From Porphyromonadaceae bacterium H1 (lineage in GTDB: Bacteria; Bacteroidota; Bacteroidia; Bacteroidales; Paludibacteraceae), in contig BDEJ01000001.1 of assembly GCA_001653155.1 (NCBI GenBank), forward strand, positions 1 through 64,000: a stretch of DNA of 64,000 nucleotides. Reading direction: 5' to 3'. The first letter of the stretch is position 1. Each line of letters begins with the position of its first letter. Shown here in pieces: positions 44,775 to 54,063 of this stretch. The translations under genes and the position numbers were made by a program. Under the pieces are notes generated by a model. That model ran no database searches and was not told the origin of the DNA. It saw only the letters and a list, made by a program, of their open reading frames with translations.

Positions 44775-46235
44775 TTAGCGCATCGTCTCCATGCGTGCTG
44801 CGTCCAGGCGTAGCAAGATGAAGAGCAAGATGGTAAAACCCCATAGCGAAGAGCCTCCGTAGCTGAAAAACGGTAAAGGTATCCCGATGACCGGTATCAA
44901 ACCTACTACCATCCCAATATTTACCAGCAGGTGGAAGAAAAAAATACTTGCCACACAATAGGCATAGACTCGTGAAAATGCCTCGCGCTGTCGCTCAGCC
45001 AGAGTTAATATCCGCATTAAGAACAGCCAATAGATAAGCAGCACGAGAAAAGAACCTACAAAGCCGTGCTCTTCACCTACGGTGCAGAAAATAAAGTCCG
45101 TATCTTGTTCGGGGACGTATTTCAATTTTGTCTGTGTACCGTTCAGGAAGCCTTTCCCATAAAGTCCACCGGAGCCTATGGCGATTTTTGATTGGTTTAC
45201 GTTGTATCCTACACCAGCTGGGTCGTCTTCCATATTCAATAAAACTTTGATTCGCATTTGCTGGTGCGGTTGCAGTACTTTATTGAACAGATAACCCGAT
45301 GAGAAGGAGAACATTACAAATACCGCTGCAAACAAGGCAATCAGCCAGTAAGCTTTATGCCGGAGCAGTACTTGTATCGCCAGACAGTAGAGGCAAGAGG
45401 CCAAAGTCAGGCATATGGCCACGTAGTTATAGTTCAAACTCAAACCGGCTAAATTTAAACCCCAACAAAGCAGGCAGATTATCGTTATTCCACCCAGTAG
45501 CCACAGAGCTTCTTTTACGTGTTTTCGGAAAAAAGAAATGTAAATCAGCTCCAAAATCAAAATAATTCCCATGGCCAGTATCATGCCTAAGCTACCTTGT
45601 CCGCCGAATATTGCAACTTCACCAAAACGTATCACTACAACGAACAAAACAACCGCCAGCATACCCAGTAGCAGGATGAGTCCACTCATTCCCTCGCGGT
45701 AAAATACCAGAAAGAAAGCTGCAAATACCAAAGCCGATCCCGTTTCTTTCTGAAGTACGATAAGGGCAAAGGGAATGAAAATAACCAAGAGTAGAGGCAT
45801 CATGTCTTTGATGCTTCTTAACTTGTAGTTGTACGCACTCATGATTTTTGCCAAAGTAAGCGAAGTGGCCACTTTCGCCAATTCGGCGGGCTGGAAACTT
45901 ACGGGACCCAATACCAGCCAGGAACGCGAGCCTTTAATGTCCGGAGCCAGAAAAATGGTAGCTATCAGTAAGAGGATACTTGCTCCATACACCACATAGG
46001 CAAAAAGATTGTACATTCGATGTTCGACCAAAAGCAGCATGCCTCCTATACCCAAGGCCGTGAGAATCCAGATAAACTGTTTTCCGGCCCGCTGACTGAA
46101 ATCGAAGATGGAGGTACTGTTTTCCAAATCGTAACTTGCTCCGTAGATGCTGAACCATCCCATTGTTACCAGAATGAGGTAATAGGCCACTGTCAGCCAG
46201 TCCAATGCAAATTTGATCTTAGTAACGTTTTGCAT
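44775..46235 (-). CDS. rodA: Rod-shape-determining peptidoglycan polymerase RodA (SEDS)
   Basis: 486 aa, about ten transmembrane helices. SEDS hallmarks: RSWLVLGPVSFQPAELAKVA, then AIGSGGLYGKGFLNGTQTKLKYVPEQDTDFIFCTVGEEHGF region (GSGG loop and the E of GEEHG), and the C-terminal GIPLPFFSYGGSSL. Longer than E. coli RodA (370 aa) through extra mid-protein helices, as is common in Bacteroidota. It works as the glycosyltransferase with its partner PBP2, whose gene overlaps it by 17 bp upstream. Confidence 0.95.
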   Translation of the reverse strand: MQNVTKIKFALDWLTVAYYLILVTMGWFSIYGASYDLENSTSIFDFSQRAGKQFIWILTALGIGGMLLLVEHRMYNLFAYVVYGASILLLIATIFLAPDIKGSRSWLVLGPVSFQPAELAKVATSLTLAKIMSAYNYKLRSIKDMMPLLLVIFIPFALIVLQKETGSALVFAAFFLVFYREGMSGLILLLGMLAVVLFVVVIRFGEVAIFGGQGSLGMILAMGIILILELIYISFFRKHVKEALWLLGGITIICLLCWGLNLAGLSLNYNYVAICLTLASCLYCLAIQVLLRHKAYWLIALFAAVFVMFSFSSGYLFNKVLQPHQQMRIKVLLNMEDDPAGVGYNVNQSKIAIGSGGLYGKGFLNGTQTKLKYVPEQDTDFIFCTVGEEHGFVGSFLVLLIYWLFLMRILTLAERQREAFSRVYAYCVASIFFFHLLVNIGMVVGLIPVIGIPLPFFSYGGSSLWGFTILLFILLRLDAARMETMR

Positions 46236-48057
46236 GAGGATTCAATACTGTATTTAACATGTGCTCCAGCATCCAAGTTCGCTCGATCTTACCTGTGAGG
46301 TACTGTTCGATAAGCAGGCTGGCGATGGGGGCAGCCCAAGTTGCTCCGAAACCCGCATTTTCCACAACGACGGCTACGGCTATTTTAGGGTCATCTTTGG
46401 GAGCAAAACCAATGTAGAGGGAGTGGTCCTTTCCGTGATTGTTCTCCACCGTTCCTGTTTTTCCACATAAAGCGATGCCCGGGATGTGTGCATAACGTCC
46501 CGTACCGAAAGTGCTAACGCGCTCCATACCTTCTTTTACGATTTGGAAATGCTTCTTATCCACTCCAACGCTGTGTATCCGTTGTCGCATCGAATCCGAA
46601 CGGTTTATGTGCGGAGTGATGTAGTAGCCTTCGTTCGCAATGCTTGCTGCTACGTTGGCTAACTGCAGAGGGGTGACTAAAATTTCACCTTGCCCGATAG
46701 CCAGCGAGCGGATGGTCAGACTGCGCCATGCCGTTTTTTTCAGGTAACTTCGGTCGTAGAATGAGGTATCCGGCACATATCCCCGGCCTTGTTCGTAGAG
46801 GTCGGAATCCGGAAAGCGCTTTCCCAAACCGAAGCGCTTTAAACCCTCGCTCCAAGCTGTATATGCTTCGCGGAAGTTGACGTTCTCGTTCCCGTATCCG
46901 TTCTTTTCCAAACTTGAACGGAAGGCGCCCCAAAAAAAAGGATTACAACTTTGTTCAATGGCATTCAGCAGGCTAACCGGCGAGCCGTGGAAGTGAGTGC
47001 AGGAGATGGGCAAACTGCCTTTCCCTCCACAAGGGAAGTAAGATTTCTCGGTAATTCCACCCATCTGCAGGCAGATTAAGGCTTGTAAGGGTTTGAATGT
47101 AGATCCCGGGGAGTATTGTGCCTGTGTCGCACGATTCAACAAAGGCTTCATCGGGTCGTTAACCAGTTTTCGGTAGTTTTCCGAGCGTTGCCGTCCTACC
47201 AGTATCGATGGATCGAAAGTCGGATTTGATACCAAGCTGAGTATTTCTCCCGTAGCGGGTTCGATGGCCACGATGCTGCCCATTTTTCCGTCCATTAACT
47301 TCTCGCCCAGCATCTGAAGCTGTATGTCGATGGTTAGTTTCAGGTTTGAGCCTATTTTGGGTGCCAAGTCTTTCTTTCCGTCCTCGTAGCGCCCTTTGAT
47401 GCGTCCTTTGGCATCGCGCAAGAGTATTTCTACGCCCTTTTCGCCTCTTAGCTGCTTTTCGTAGGTGTATTCGATACCGTCACGTCCGGCGTAGTCGCCC
47501 TGTTTGTAGTAACTGTCCTGTGCGATCATTCGAGGCGATACCTCACCGATGCTTCCCAGCAGATGTGCCGCCGCCGGGTAGCTGTATTCTCGCAGTGTCC
47601 GATTTTGTATGTAGAAGCCCCGGTATTTGTAGATAAACTGTTGCATGGTCGCTATGTCCTCTGCACTCAGTTGTGTCATGAAAACCTGTGGAGTATAGGA
47701 GGAATAGCCTTTATTTTTCTTGCGATCTTTAATCTCGATCAGCCTTTGGGCGAAGTATTCCCGGGTAATATTGAGGTCTTTACATAAGGATAAAGTGTCC
47801 AGATTTTCTATCTCACGCATGATAAGCATGATGTCGTAAGCCGGTTTATTATACACAAGGAGCTTTTCATTCCGGTCGTATATCAGCCCTCGAGGCGGGT
47901 ATTGGGTTTTGTATAAAAAGGCATTGCTCTCGGCTCCCTCCTTATATTTGTCGTCTAATATCTGGATTGTAAACAGACGGACGATGTAGATGAGCACCAC
48001 TGCCGAAATGACGACAGCAATGATATACCTCCTGTTTTGAAGCGTATCGTTAATCAT
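46219..48057 (-). CDS. mrdA: Penicillin-binding protein 2 (elongation transpeptidase)
   Basis: 612 aa, one N-terminal membrane anchor (IIAVVISAVVLIYIVRLF). Pedestal domain with PPRGLIYDRN. The transpeptidase motifs are SxxK = STFK (Ser319), SxN = SCN (370-372) and KTG (533-535). It cross-links new peptidoglycan during cell elongation. The gene sits between mreD (6 bp) and rodA (17-bp overlap) within the Rod cluster. A beta-lactam target. Confidence 0.95.
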   Translation of the reverse strand: MINDTLQNRRYIIAVVISAVVLIYIVRLFTIQILDDKYKEGAESNAFLYKTQYPPRGLIYDRNEKLLVYNKPAYDIMLIMREIENLDTLSLCKDLNITREYFAQRLIEIKDRKKNKGYSSYTPQVFMTQLSAEDIATMQQFIYKYRGFYIQNRTLREYSYPAAAHLLGSIGEVSPRMIAQDSYYKQGDYAGRDGIEYTYEKQLRGEKGVEILLRDAKGRIKGRYEDGKKDLAPKIGSNLKLTIDIQLQMLGEKLMDGKMGSIVAIEPATGEILSLVSNPTFDPSILVGRQRSENYRKLVNDPMKPLLNRATQAQYSPGSTFKPLQALICLQMGGITEKSYFPCGGKGSLPISCTHFHGSPVSLLNAIEQSCNPFFWGAFRSSLEKNGYGNENVNFREAYTAWSEGLKRFGLGKRFPDSDLYEQGRGYVPDTSFYDRSYLKKTAWRSLTIRSLAIGQGEILVTPLQLANVAASIANEGYYITPHINRSDSMRQRIHSVGVDKKHFQIVKEGMERVSTFGTGRYAHIPGIALCGKTGTVENNHGKDHSLYIGFAPKDDPKIAVAVVVENAGFGATWAAPIASLLIEQYLTGKIERTWMLEHMLNTVLNPHAKRY

Positions 48058-48063
48058 GCTCGT

Positions 48064-48564
48064 TTACTCCTTTTTGAGAACTTGTATGGCAAGCAGCAGC
48101 AATACGCTCACCAGCCAGCTGAGCAGCATGCGAAGCAAGAGATTGCTGAAATCGATCCAGTTGAAAGCCTCCATGCCGAATAGGGTGGCATGATGAATCA
48201 GCACGAGAGGAAGCATATATTTTAAATAATCGGCAATCCCGAATGTTCGCAACGAAGGGCTGTAGTTGCTTCCTTCTTCGTGCAAAGAAACAAAAAGCTT
48301 GATGGCAGGCTGTCTAAGGAAGGCCATGAGTACCGTGGCAAAGGCATGCAGCCCCATTGTATTTGAAAATATGTCGATGCTTATGCCCAATACGAAAGCC
48401 AATATCAGCTCGAGCCAGCGCGGCGTACCGAGAGGCAGGGAAAGGATAAAAAGAACGTACAAATATGGACAGATGTATCCTAAGAAATGAATGTTGTTCA
48501 GCACCAATACCTGTAAAAGTACGAGTGAGACGAAGCGTAATATGTTTTGTAGAATTACCGGCAT
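48064..48564 (-). CDS. mreD: Rod shape-determining protein MreD
   Basis: 166 aa, five to six predicted transmembrane helices (VLFILSLPLGTP, ELILAFVLGISIDIF, HATLFGMEAF). Sequence conservation in MreD is low; the call rests on size, topology, the DIFSNTMGLHA segment and placement directly between mreC and mrdA. It starts on the base after the mreC stop. Confidence 0.9.
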   Translation of the reverse strand: MPVILQNILRFVSLVLLQVLVLNNIHFLGYICPYLYVLFILSLPLGTPRWLELILAFVLGISIDIFSNTMGLHAFATVLMAFLRQPAIKLFVSLHEEGSNYSPSLRTFGIADYLKYMLPLVLIHHATLFGMEAFNWIDFSNLLLRMLLSWLVSVLLLLAIQVLKKE

Positions 48565-49401
48565 TTATTCTTCAGCTGTGTCTTCTAATTTCTTTTGTTC
48601 CGTATAATTCAAGTAGCGGATAATATTAACGTAGGAGATTGTACGGAAATTAACCGCGAGTTTTACCGAGATATTGAAGTAAGGGCTGCTGTCGTCAAGT
48701 CTGTAGTCGTCCACAACTCCGACCATGATTCCGGCCGGAAAGACTGAAGTCAAACCACTGGTTATGATGGTATCGCCTTTCATAACATTCACGTGGCGAG
48801 CAATGTCTCCCATGTTGGCATAACGGTAGTCCTCGCCTTTCCAAACGAGGGGACCACTGTAATTACTGCGTTTGAATTTGACGTTCAGTTGCAGCATGGG
48901 ATTTAAAATCGGGATAACTGTTGCAAAATGCTTGCTCACCGTTTTCACAATACCCACAACGCCGTCTTTATTAATCACTCCCATGTCCGGACGTACCCCT
49001 TCTTCCCAGCCTTTGTTCAAGGTTATATAGTTTTGCACCCGGTTCGTCGTGTTCCCAATTACGTTGGCCGAGATGTACAGACATTCCTGCTCGGGAGGAA
49101 TTGTTATTGAGGAGTAATTCTCCTGTTCGATTGAGGCAAGCCGTGTTTGAAGTATTGAAAGCCTGTTTCTCAGCTGGGTGTTCTCTTGGGATAAATCCCG
49201 GTTGATTGAAGCTAAGCTAAAAAACTCTTCAACCGAGCTGACGGCTTGCAATAAGCCGGAAACAAAGGAATTGCTTGATGATAGAAACACGCTACGCTGG
49301 TAGCTCCGATTTTCTATAATAAGGGCAAGCGATGCTAATTCCAAAGCAATAAAAAGAAAAACAACGCTGTACTTTATTAAGAAATTAATCAGGTTTTTCA
49401 T
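48565..49401 (-). CDS. mreC: Rod shape-determining protein MreC
   Basis: 278 aa. Short cytoplasmic start, one membrane helix (YSVVFLFIALELASLAL), a coiled coil (ENTQLRNRLSILQTRLASIEQE), then the two beta-barrel subdomains (YITLNKGWEEGVRPDMGV, GDTIITSGLTSVFPAGIMVG). It scaffolds PBP2 and RodA in the periplasm. The family's ITSGL..FP.GI.VG signature is intact. Confidence 0.95.
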   Translation of the reverse strand: MKNLINFLIKYSVVFLFIALELASLALIIENRSYQRSVFLSSSNSFVSGLLQAVSSVEEFFSLASINRDLSQENTQLRNRLSILQTRLASIEQENYSSITIPPEQECLYISANVIGNTTNRVQNYITLNKGWEEGVRPDMGVINKDGVVGIVKTVSKHFATVIPILNPMLQLNVKFKRSNYSGPLVWKGEDYRYANMGDIARHVNVMKGDTIITSGLTSVFPAGIMVGVVDDYRLDDSSPYFNISVKLAVNFRTISYVNIIRYLNYTEQKKLEDTAEE

Positions 49402-49481
49402 GCCATTCCTGCCGAAGTGTCTTGAGAGAATATGACGAGCAGCAGATGAACGATTTCTTCTGCTGCTTTTATTTTCTCATT

Positions 49482-50501
49482 TTAACGGATTAAGAAGGAG
49501 AAACGGTCTGCATTTTTGAGAGCGATTCCCGTCCCGCGGGCAACAGCGCGAAGCGGATCTTCCGCGATATGGAAATCGATATTCAGTTTGTCGGACAAGC
49601 GCTTGTCGAGTCCTCGTAAAAGAGCCCCGCCTCCGGCCAGATAAACGCCTCGTTGGACAATATCGGTATAGAGTTCAGGAGGTGTTTGTTCCAAGGCGCT
49701 CAATATGGCTGTTTCGATTTTCGAGATGGATTTCTCCAGACAATGGGCTATCTCTTGATATGAAACAGGCACTTCCATCGGTAAGGAAGTCATTCTGTTC
49801 GGTCCTCGAACGATGTAGTCTTCAGGGGCATCCTCCAGATCGGTCAGCGCGGATCCGGCATTTATTTTTATCATCTCGGCGGTACGCTCTCCCACTTTCA
49901 GGTTGTGCATACGTCCCATATATTCAATGATATCCATCGTGAAGTCATCTCCTGCGATACGTATCGACTTGTTGGAGACGATACCGCCCAATGATATAAC
50001 AGCAATCTCGGTAGTACCTCCACCGATATCCACAATCATACATCCGGTAGGGGCTTCTACGTCAATGCCGATACCAATCGCAGCAGCCATCGGTTCGTAA
50101 ATCATGTACACTTCGCGTCCTCCTGCGTGCTCCGACGAGTCGCGTACGGCACGAAGTTCCACTTCCGTACTGCCCGAAGGGATGCATACAACCATTTTCA
50201 GCATGGGGGAAAAGAGGCGGTGTTTGGAAGGAATCATTTTTATCAATCCGCGTATCATCAGCTCGGCCGCATGGAAGTCGGCGATCACTCCATCGCGCAA
50301 AGGGCGTACGGTGCGGATTCCCTCGTTTTCCTTCCCCTGCATCTGCCGCGCTCGTTCGCCGACGGCAATCAGTCGGTCAGTGCGTTTGTCGAGGGCGACC
50401 ACGGAGGGTTCATCGACTACTATTTTGTCGTTATGGATGATGATGGTATTGGCAGTTCCTAAGTCGATGGCTATTTCTTGTGTGAATGAAAACAGTCCCA
50501 T
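49482..50501 (-). CDS. mreB: Actin-like rod-shape protein MreB
   Basis: 339 aa, typical length. Phosphate-1 loop IDLGTANTII at the start; phosphate-2 region MIVDIGGGTTEIAVI; adenosine motif VYLAGGGALLRGLDKRL. It polymerises under the membrane to position the Rod machinery. An 80-bp gap with a short 9-bp hairpin separates it from mreC. purH ends 29 bp upstream on the same strand, and I see no separate mreB promoter in that gap, so the cluster may be driven from the purH promoter. Confidence 0.97.
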   Translation of the reverse strand: MGLFSFTQEIAIDLGTANTIIIHNDKIVVDEPSVVALDKRTDRLIAVGERARQMQGKENEGIRTVRPLRDGVIADFHAAELMIRGLIKMIPSKHRLFSPMLKMVVCIPSGSTEVELRAVRDSSEHAGGREVYMIYEPMAAAIGIGIDVEAPTGCMIVDIGGGTTEIAVISLGGIVSNKSIRIAGDDFTMDIIEYMGRMHNLKVGERTAEMIKINAGSALTDLEDAPEDYIVRGPNRMTSLPMEVPVSYQEIAHCLEKSISKIETAILSALEQTPPELYTDIVQRGVYLAGGGALLRGLDKRLSDKLNIDFHIAEDPLRAVARGTGIALKNADRFSFLIR

Positions 50502-50530
50502 AAATATTGTTGCTTTGTGTTAGATTGTAG

Positions 50531-52051
50531 TTAATGCTTAAAATGGCGGTATCCGGTTACGGCCATCGAAAGTCCGTTTGCGTTGCAGGCATCGATGGAT
50601 TTTTGATCGTTGATGGATCCGCCGGGCTGAACGATACTCTGAATACCTGCTTTCGATGCTATCTCCACGCAGTCGGGGAAGGGGAAGAAAGCGTCCGATG
50701 CCATTACTGCCCCTTGTAGGTCGAATCCGAAATGCTTAGCCTTGGCAATGGCTTGTTCCAAAGCGTCTACGCGGGAGGTCTGTCCCACGCCACTGGCACA
50801 CATTTGTTTGTTCTTTGCCAATACGATAGCGTTTGATTTTGTGTGCTTTACTATTTTGTTTGCAAATAGCATGTCTTCCTGCTCCCGCTCCGAAGCTTGG
50901 TGTTCGGTTACATTTTTCAGATCATTGCGGGTCTCGCTTTGTCTGTCTTTGTCTTGCAGCAGCACCCCGTTGAGTACGGAGCGGAATTGAATCTGCTTGT
51001 GCGGCTCATTTTTCTGTATGAGTATGATACGGTTTTTCTTTTGAGAAAGAATTTCGAGAGCTTCTAAATCGTAATCGGGAGCAATGATGATTTCAAAGAA
51101 GATTTTGTTAATCTCCTCAGCCGTTTCCTGGTCTATTACGGCGTTGGTTATCAATACGCCCCCGAAAGCTGACACCGGATCGCCTGCCAAGGCGTCTTTC
51201 CAGGCTTCGAGTATGCTTTTGCGGGAAGCTATGCCGCAGGCGTTGTTGTGTTTGAGGATTGCGAAAGTTATCTCGTCTTCGAAGTCGGCAATCAGGTTGA
51301 GGGCAGCATCGATGTCGAGCAAGTTGTTGTAGGATATCTCTTTGCCTTGCAACTGTTCGAACATCTTTTCGAATTCGCCAAAGAATATGCCTTTTTGATG
51401 AGGATTCTCTCCGTAGCGAAGTACCTTGGCATTGTTGGCTGCCACCCGCAGGGCGGAAAACTCTCCGTTGTCGAAGTAGTTGAAGATTGCGGCGTCGTAA
51501 CGAGAAGATACAGCGAAAGCTTCTTTGGCAAACCAGCGGCGTTCTTCGAGTGTTGTCTCGGCTCCGTTTTCGCTGAGAATATGCAGAAATGGCTCATATT
51601 GGGCTTGTGATGCTACGATGACTACATCTTCAAAATTTTTCGCTCCGGCACGGATGAGGGATATGCCCCCAATATCGATTTTTTCGATAATATCGGCCTC
51701 ACAAGCACCCGAAGCAAGCGTTGCCTCGAAAGGATAAAGATCGACAATAACGAGGTCTATCTCCGGAATCTCGTAGTGCCCCATTTCGTTCCGATCATCG
51801 GAGGAAGTGCGGCGTCCGAGGATGCCGCCGAAAATTTTCGGATGCAGCGTCTTCACGCGTCCGCCTAAAATGGAGGGGTAGGAGCTTAGATCTTCTACTG
51901 CCAAACAACTTATTCCGAGGGATTCTATGAAGGCCTTTGTGCCGCCGGTGGAGATAAATTCAACTCCCGCCTCGTGGAGTTTCTTTACTATAACGTCTAA
52001 GTTCTCTTTATGATAGACGGATATGAGAGCTCGTTTTATCTGTTTTTTCAC
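50531..52051 (-). CDS. purH: Bifunctional AICAR transformylase/IMP cyclohydrolase PurH
   Basis: 506 aa from a GTG at 52051-52049, in place of the longest frame from 52114. The promoter at 52084-52114 would start transcription near 52077, and the shorter form gives the usual ~507-residue Bacteroidales length. N-terminal MGS-like IMP cyclohydrolase domain (KRALISVYHKENLD, STGGTKAF, RVKTLHPKIFGGIL). C-terminal AICAR transformylase (LKHNNACGIASR, SAFGGVLITN, KSNAIVLAKN, ending GYRHFKH). It catalyses the last two steps of IMP synthesis. It leads the mre-mrd cluster on this strand. Confidence 0.95.
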   Translation of the reverse strand: MKKQIKRALISVYHKENLDVIVKKLHEAGVEFISTGGTKAFIESLGISCLAVEDLSSYPSILGGRVKTLHPKIFGGILGRRTSSDDRNEMGHYEIPEIDLVIVDLYPFEATLASGACEADIIEKIDIGGISLIRAGAKNFEDVVIVASQAQYEPFLHILSENGAETTLEERRWFAKEAFAVSSRYDAAIFNYFDNGEFSALRVAANNAKVLRYGENPHQKGIFFGEFEKMFEQLQGKEISYNNLLDIDAALNLIADFEDEITFAILKHNNACGIASRKSILEAWKDALAGDPVSAFGGVLITNAVIDQETAEEINKIFFEIIIAPDYDLEALEILSQKKNRIILIQKNEPHKQIQFRSVLNGVLLQDKDRQSETRNDLKNVTEHQASEREQEDMLFANKIVKHTKSNAIVLAKNKQMCASGVGQTSRVDALEQAIAKAKHFGFDLQGAVMASDAFFPFPDCVEIASKAGIQSIVQPGGSINDQKSIDACNANGLSMAVTGYRHFKH

Positions 52052-52083
52052 AATGTGCTTTCTGCTTGTTGTTAGTGAAGTTG

Positions 52084-52114
52084 CAAAACTACAAAAAACA
52101 TTCGTTTCGTCCAA
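52084..52114 (-). promoter_or_regulatory. Bacteroidota-type promoter for purH and possibly the mre cluster
   Basis: On the minus strand: TTG (52114-52112), 20 bp, TAGTTTTG (52091-52084). It fixes the purH start at or below ~52077. Confidence 0.75.
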
Positions 52115-52165
52115 TAAGCTAACTTGTGATTTTCAGTAAGAAAAGGAGGAAATACTGGGTTGAGG

Positions 52166-52203
52166 CATAAAAAACGGGCAATAAGTCTTACTTACTGCCC
52201 GTT
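52166..52203 (-). terminator. Terminator of rpmE
   Basis: AACGGGCA (minus strand 52203-52196) pairs with TGCCCGTT (52180-52173), with further internal pairing, and is followed on the minus strand by six T. It lies 30 bp after the rpmE stop. Confidence 0.8.
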
Positions 52204-52232
52204 AGAATGCCTGTAGCTTGTTTTTTTAACAT

Positions 52233-52493
52233 TTATTTCTTGGCTTCGCCTCTTTTAGCATAGCGATTCAAGAATTTGTCTACCCGTCCTGCCGTATCTA
52301 CCAGCTTGGATTTACCGGTGTAAAAGGGGTGCGACGAGTTTGAAATTTCGAGCTTAACCAAAGGATAGGTTATTCCGTCGATTTCTACAGTTTCTTTGGC
52401 TGCTACGGTAGAACGAGAGATGAATGTGTCGCCGTTGGACATGTCTCTAAAAGCTACCGGACGATAATTTTCGGGATGAATTCCGCTTTTCAT
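52233..52493 (-). CDS. rpmE2: 50S ribosomal protein L31 type B
   Basis: 86 aa. The start MKSGIHPENYRPVAFRDMS and the HPFYTGKSKLVDTAGRVDKF segment are diagnostic of L31. The zinc-binding cysteines of type A are absent, giving the C-minus type B form used under zinc limitation in some phyla but often the only copy in Bacteroidota. Its own promoter and terminator frame it. Confidence 0.96.
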   Translation of the reverse strand: MKSGIHPENYRPVAFRDMSNGDTFISRSTVAAKETVEIDGITYPLVKLEISNSSHPFYTGKSKLVDTAGRVDKFLNRYAKRGEAKK

Positions 52494-52590
52494 ATGATTC
52501 TGTTTTTTTGAGTTACGTTTTTTCTTCCTGTTACTCTCCTGTCCCGGAGAACCGGCCGACAGAGAACTACCTGCTGTAGTTTTGGGCTTG

Positions 52591-52620
52591 CAAAGGTAGA
52601 AAATCTATTTTAATAATCAA
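52591..52620 (-). promoter_or_regulatory. Bacteroidota-type promoter for rpmE type B
   Basis: On the minus strand: TTG (52620-52618), 19 bp, TACCTTTG (52598-52591). It leaves a leader of roughly 90 nt before the start at 52493, room for regulatory structure, though none is obvious. Confidence 0.75.
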
Positions 52621-52685
52621 AATGATTCTTGAAAATAGTATGAGTAAGAGCTTTAACTTTATCGGATTTGGATTGCCGGAGGGGC

Positions 52686-54059
52686 TTACTGGCCGTCTGT
52701 TGTGTCTTTCGCATTGCAGTTTAAATGCGGACTTTGGAATCCTAAGCGTTTTAATCCCTTTTGTACGTCGGGATGACTCATGAAGAGCTTCCAAAGTAGG
52801 CCCGAACGGTAGTTTTCAATCATTACTGCTATGGGGCCCTGGTCGATGGCTAAGTAACGCTGAGGATACCAGTGCTGCGTTTCGCTAAAAGCATCGTAAA
52901 AGCCGTATTTTCCCCAAAGCAGCTCTCGTTTCTTGTACAGATAACGCATTACCTGCATGGACTCTTGGGGTGTATATACAATGGAGGAAAGGGCTGCGGT
53001 AGGGCTTATAACACCCCAATCGTCACTTTCGTAGGGCTGATGTGCTGCATAACCGTTGATTGAATAGCTGGCGGAAAGCCCCCAGCAGTCTTCGCCGTAT
53101 CCTTTGTACTGTTTCGGGTTGCGAATGCAGTAAGCCCGATTGACAAGGCTGAGATTTTTCATTTCTTCGAAGTAGTCCGCATAACGGTCTTTCAGCCCAT
53201 TGGGATCTAAACCCAAGAATGAATAATGTGCCCAAAACAGCGGCCCCGAACCGCTTATGCTTTGATAGCGTAGTTGTAGAGGGAGGTCTTCCGCTTCGTG
53301 TGCATCCAGTAGCTTCCCGCTTTCGGCCCAGCCTTCGTGATAAGCCTCGGCAGGGATGGGGTGAGTGGGGGAGGATGCCGCCAATATGTAAGTTATAAGG
53401 CATTCGTTGTAGCCTCGTATCGGGAAATTCATTTCCCAGGTATGCTCAGCGCTCCAGTGCCAGTAGAGTAGATTCTCTCCTTTGCGATGCCAATCCCAAT
53501 CGACTTTGCGCCAAAGCTGTTCGATTCGAGAGGCAATACTCCTCTCTCGTTCGGAATCGTTGCAGTACTGCTGCACACAGAGCAGGCCTTGAAAGAGAAA
53601 AGAGCTTTCTACCAGATCACCTCCGTTGTCTTTTTCGCTGAAAGCCCGTACCTTTCCTGTTTCTCCGTTCCACCAGTGTGGAAAAACTCCGTGGAAACAA
53701 TCGGCTCTTTCAAGAAAATCCAATACTTTCTCGAAGCGCTCCATAGCTTCTTCACGTGTGATATAGCCTCTTTCCACTCCTGCAATAATGGCCATAAGCC
53801 CAAAACCGCTACCTCCCGATGTTACAATGTGATAATCGTTCTTCGGATAGATGCCGTCTATGTGATAGCGTTCGCGTGCCAAGCCGCTTGAAGGCTCTGC
53901 TCCATCCCAAAAATATTGAAAGCTCCGGTATGCTATGCTGTCCAGTAGGGCTTCGTCGGAAATTTCATTTTCCGTATCTCCGGCTTTTTTGTTCGAAGTG
54001 CATAAAAGCAGCGAACTTACAAGTATAAGAAGCAGGAAGTATCTGATGCTTTGCTTCAT
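52686..54059 (-). CDS. GH144-type endo-beta-1,2-glucanase lipoprotein (second copy)
   Basis: 457 aa with signal peptide and lipobox-like cysteine (ILVSSLLLCTSNK). The body is the alpha/alpha-barrel glucoamylase-like domain now assigned to GH144: RSFQYFWDGAEPSSGLARE, VTSGGSGFGLMAIIAGVERGYI, GVFPHWWNG, DLVESSFLFQGLL, then the C-terminal AIDQGPIAVMIENYRSGLLWKLFM. Characterised GH144 members cut beta-1,2-glucan into sophoro-oligosaccharides. It is the last gene of the locus, 4 bp after GH3. It lacks the ~100-residue C-terminal extension of the other copy at 57872. The lipoprotein signal suggests anchoring in the outer membrane or periplasmic face. Confidence 0.85.
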   Translation of the reverse strand: MKQSIRYFLLLILVSSLLLCTSNKKAGDTENEISDEALLDSIAYRSFQYFWDGAEPSSGLARERYHIDGIYPKNDYHIVTSGGSGFGLMAIIAGVERGYITREEAMERFEKVLDFLERADCFHGVFPHWWNGETGKVRAFSEKDNGGDLVESSFLFQGLLCVQQYCNDSERERSIASRIEQLWRKVDWDWHRKGENLLYWHWSAEHTWEMNFPIRGYNECLITYILAASSPTHPIPAEAYHEGWAESGKLLDAHEAEDLPLQLRYQSISGSGPLFWAHYSFLGLDPNGLKDRYADYFEEMKNLSLVNRAYCIRNPKQYKGYGEDCWGLSASYSINGYAAHQPYESDDWGVISPTAALSSIVYTPQESMQVMRYLYKKRELLWGKYGFYDAFSETQHWYPQRYLAIDQGPIAVMIENYRSGLLWKLFMSHPDVQKGLKRLGFQSPHLNCNAKDTTDGQ

Positions 54060-54063
54060 GTTT

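Noticed and set aside
49438-49467. Hairpin between mreB and mreC as a terminator
   Set aside because: The 9-bp stem is followed by T only on the plus strand, opposite to the direction of the genes.
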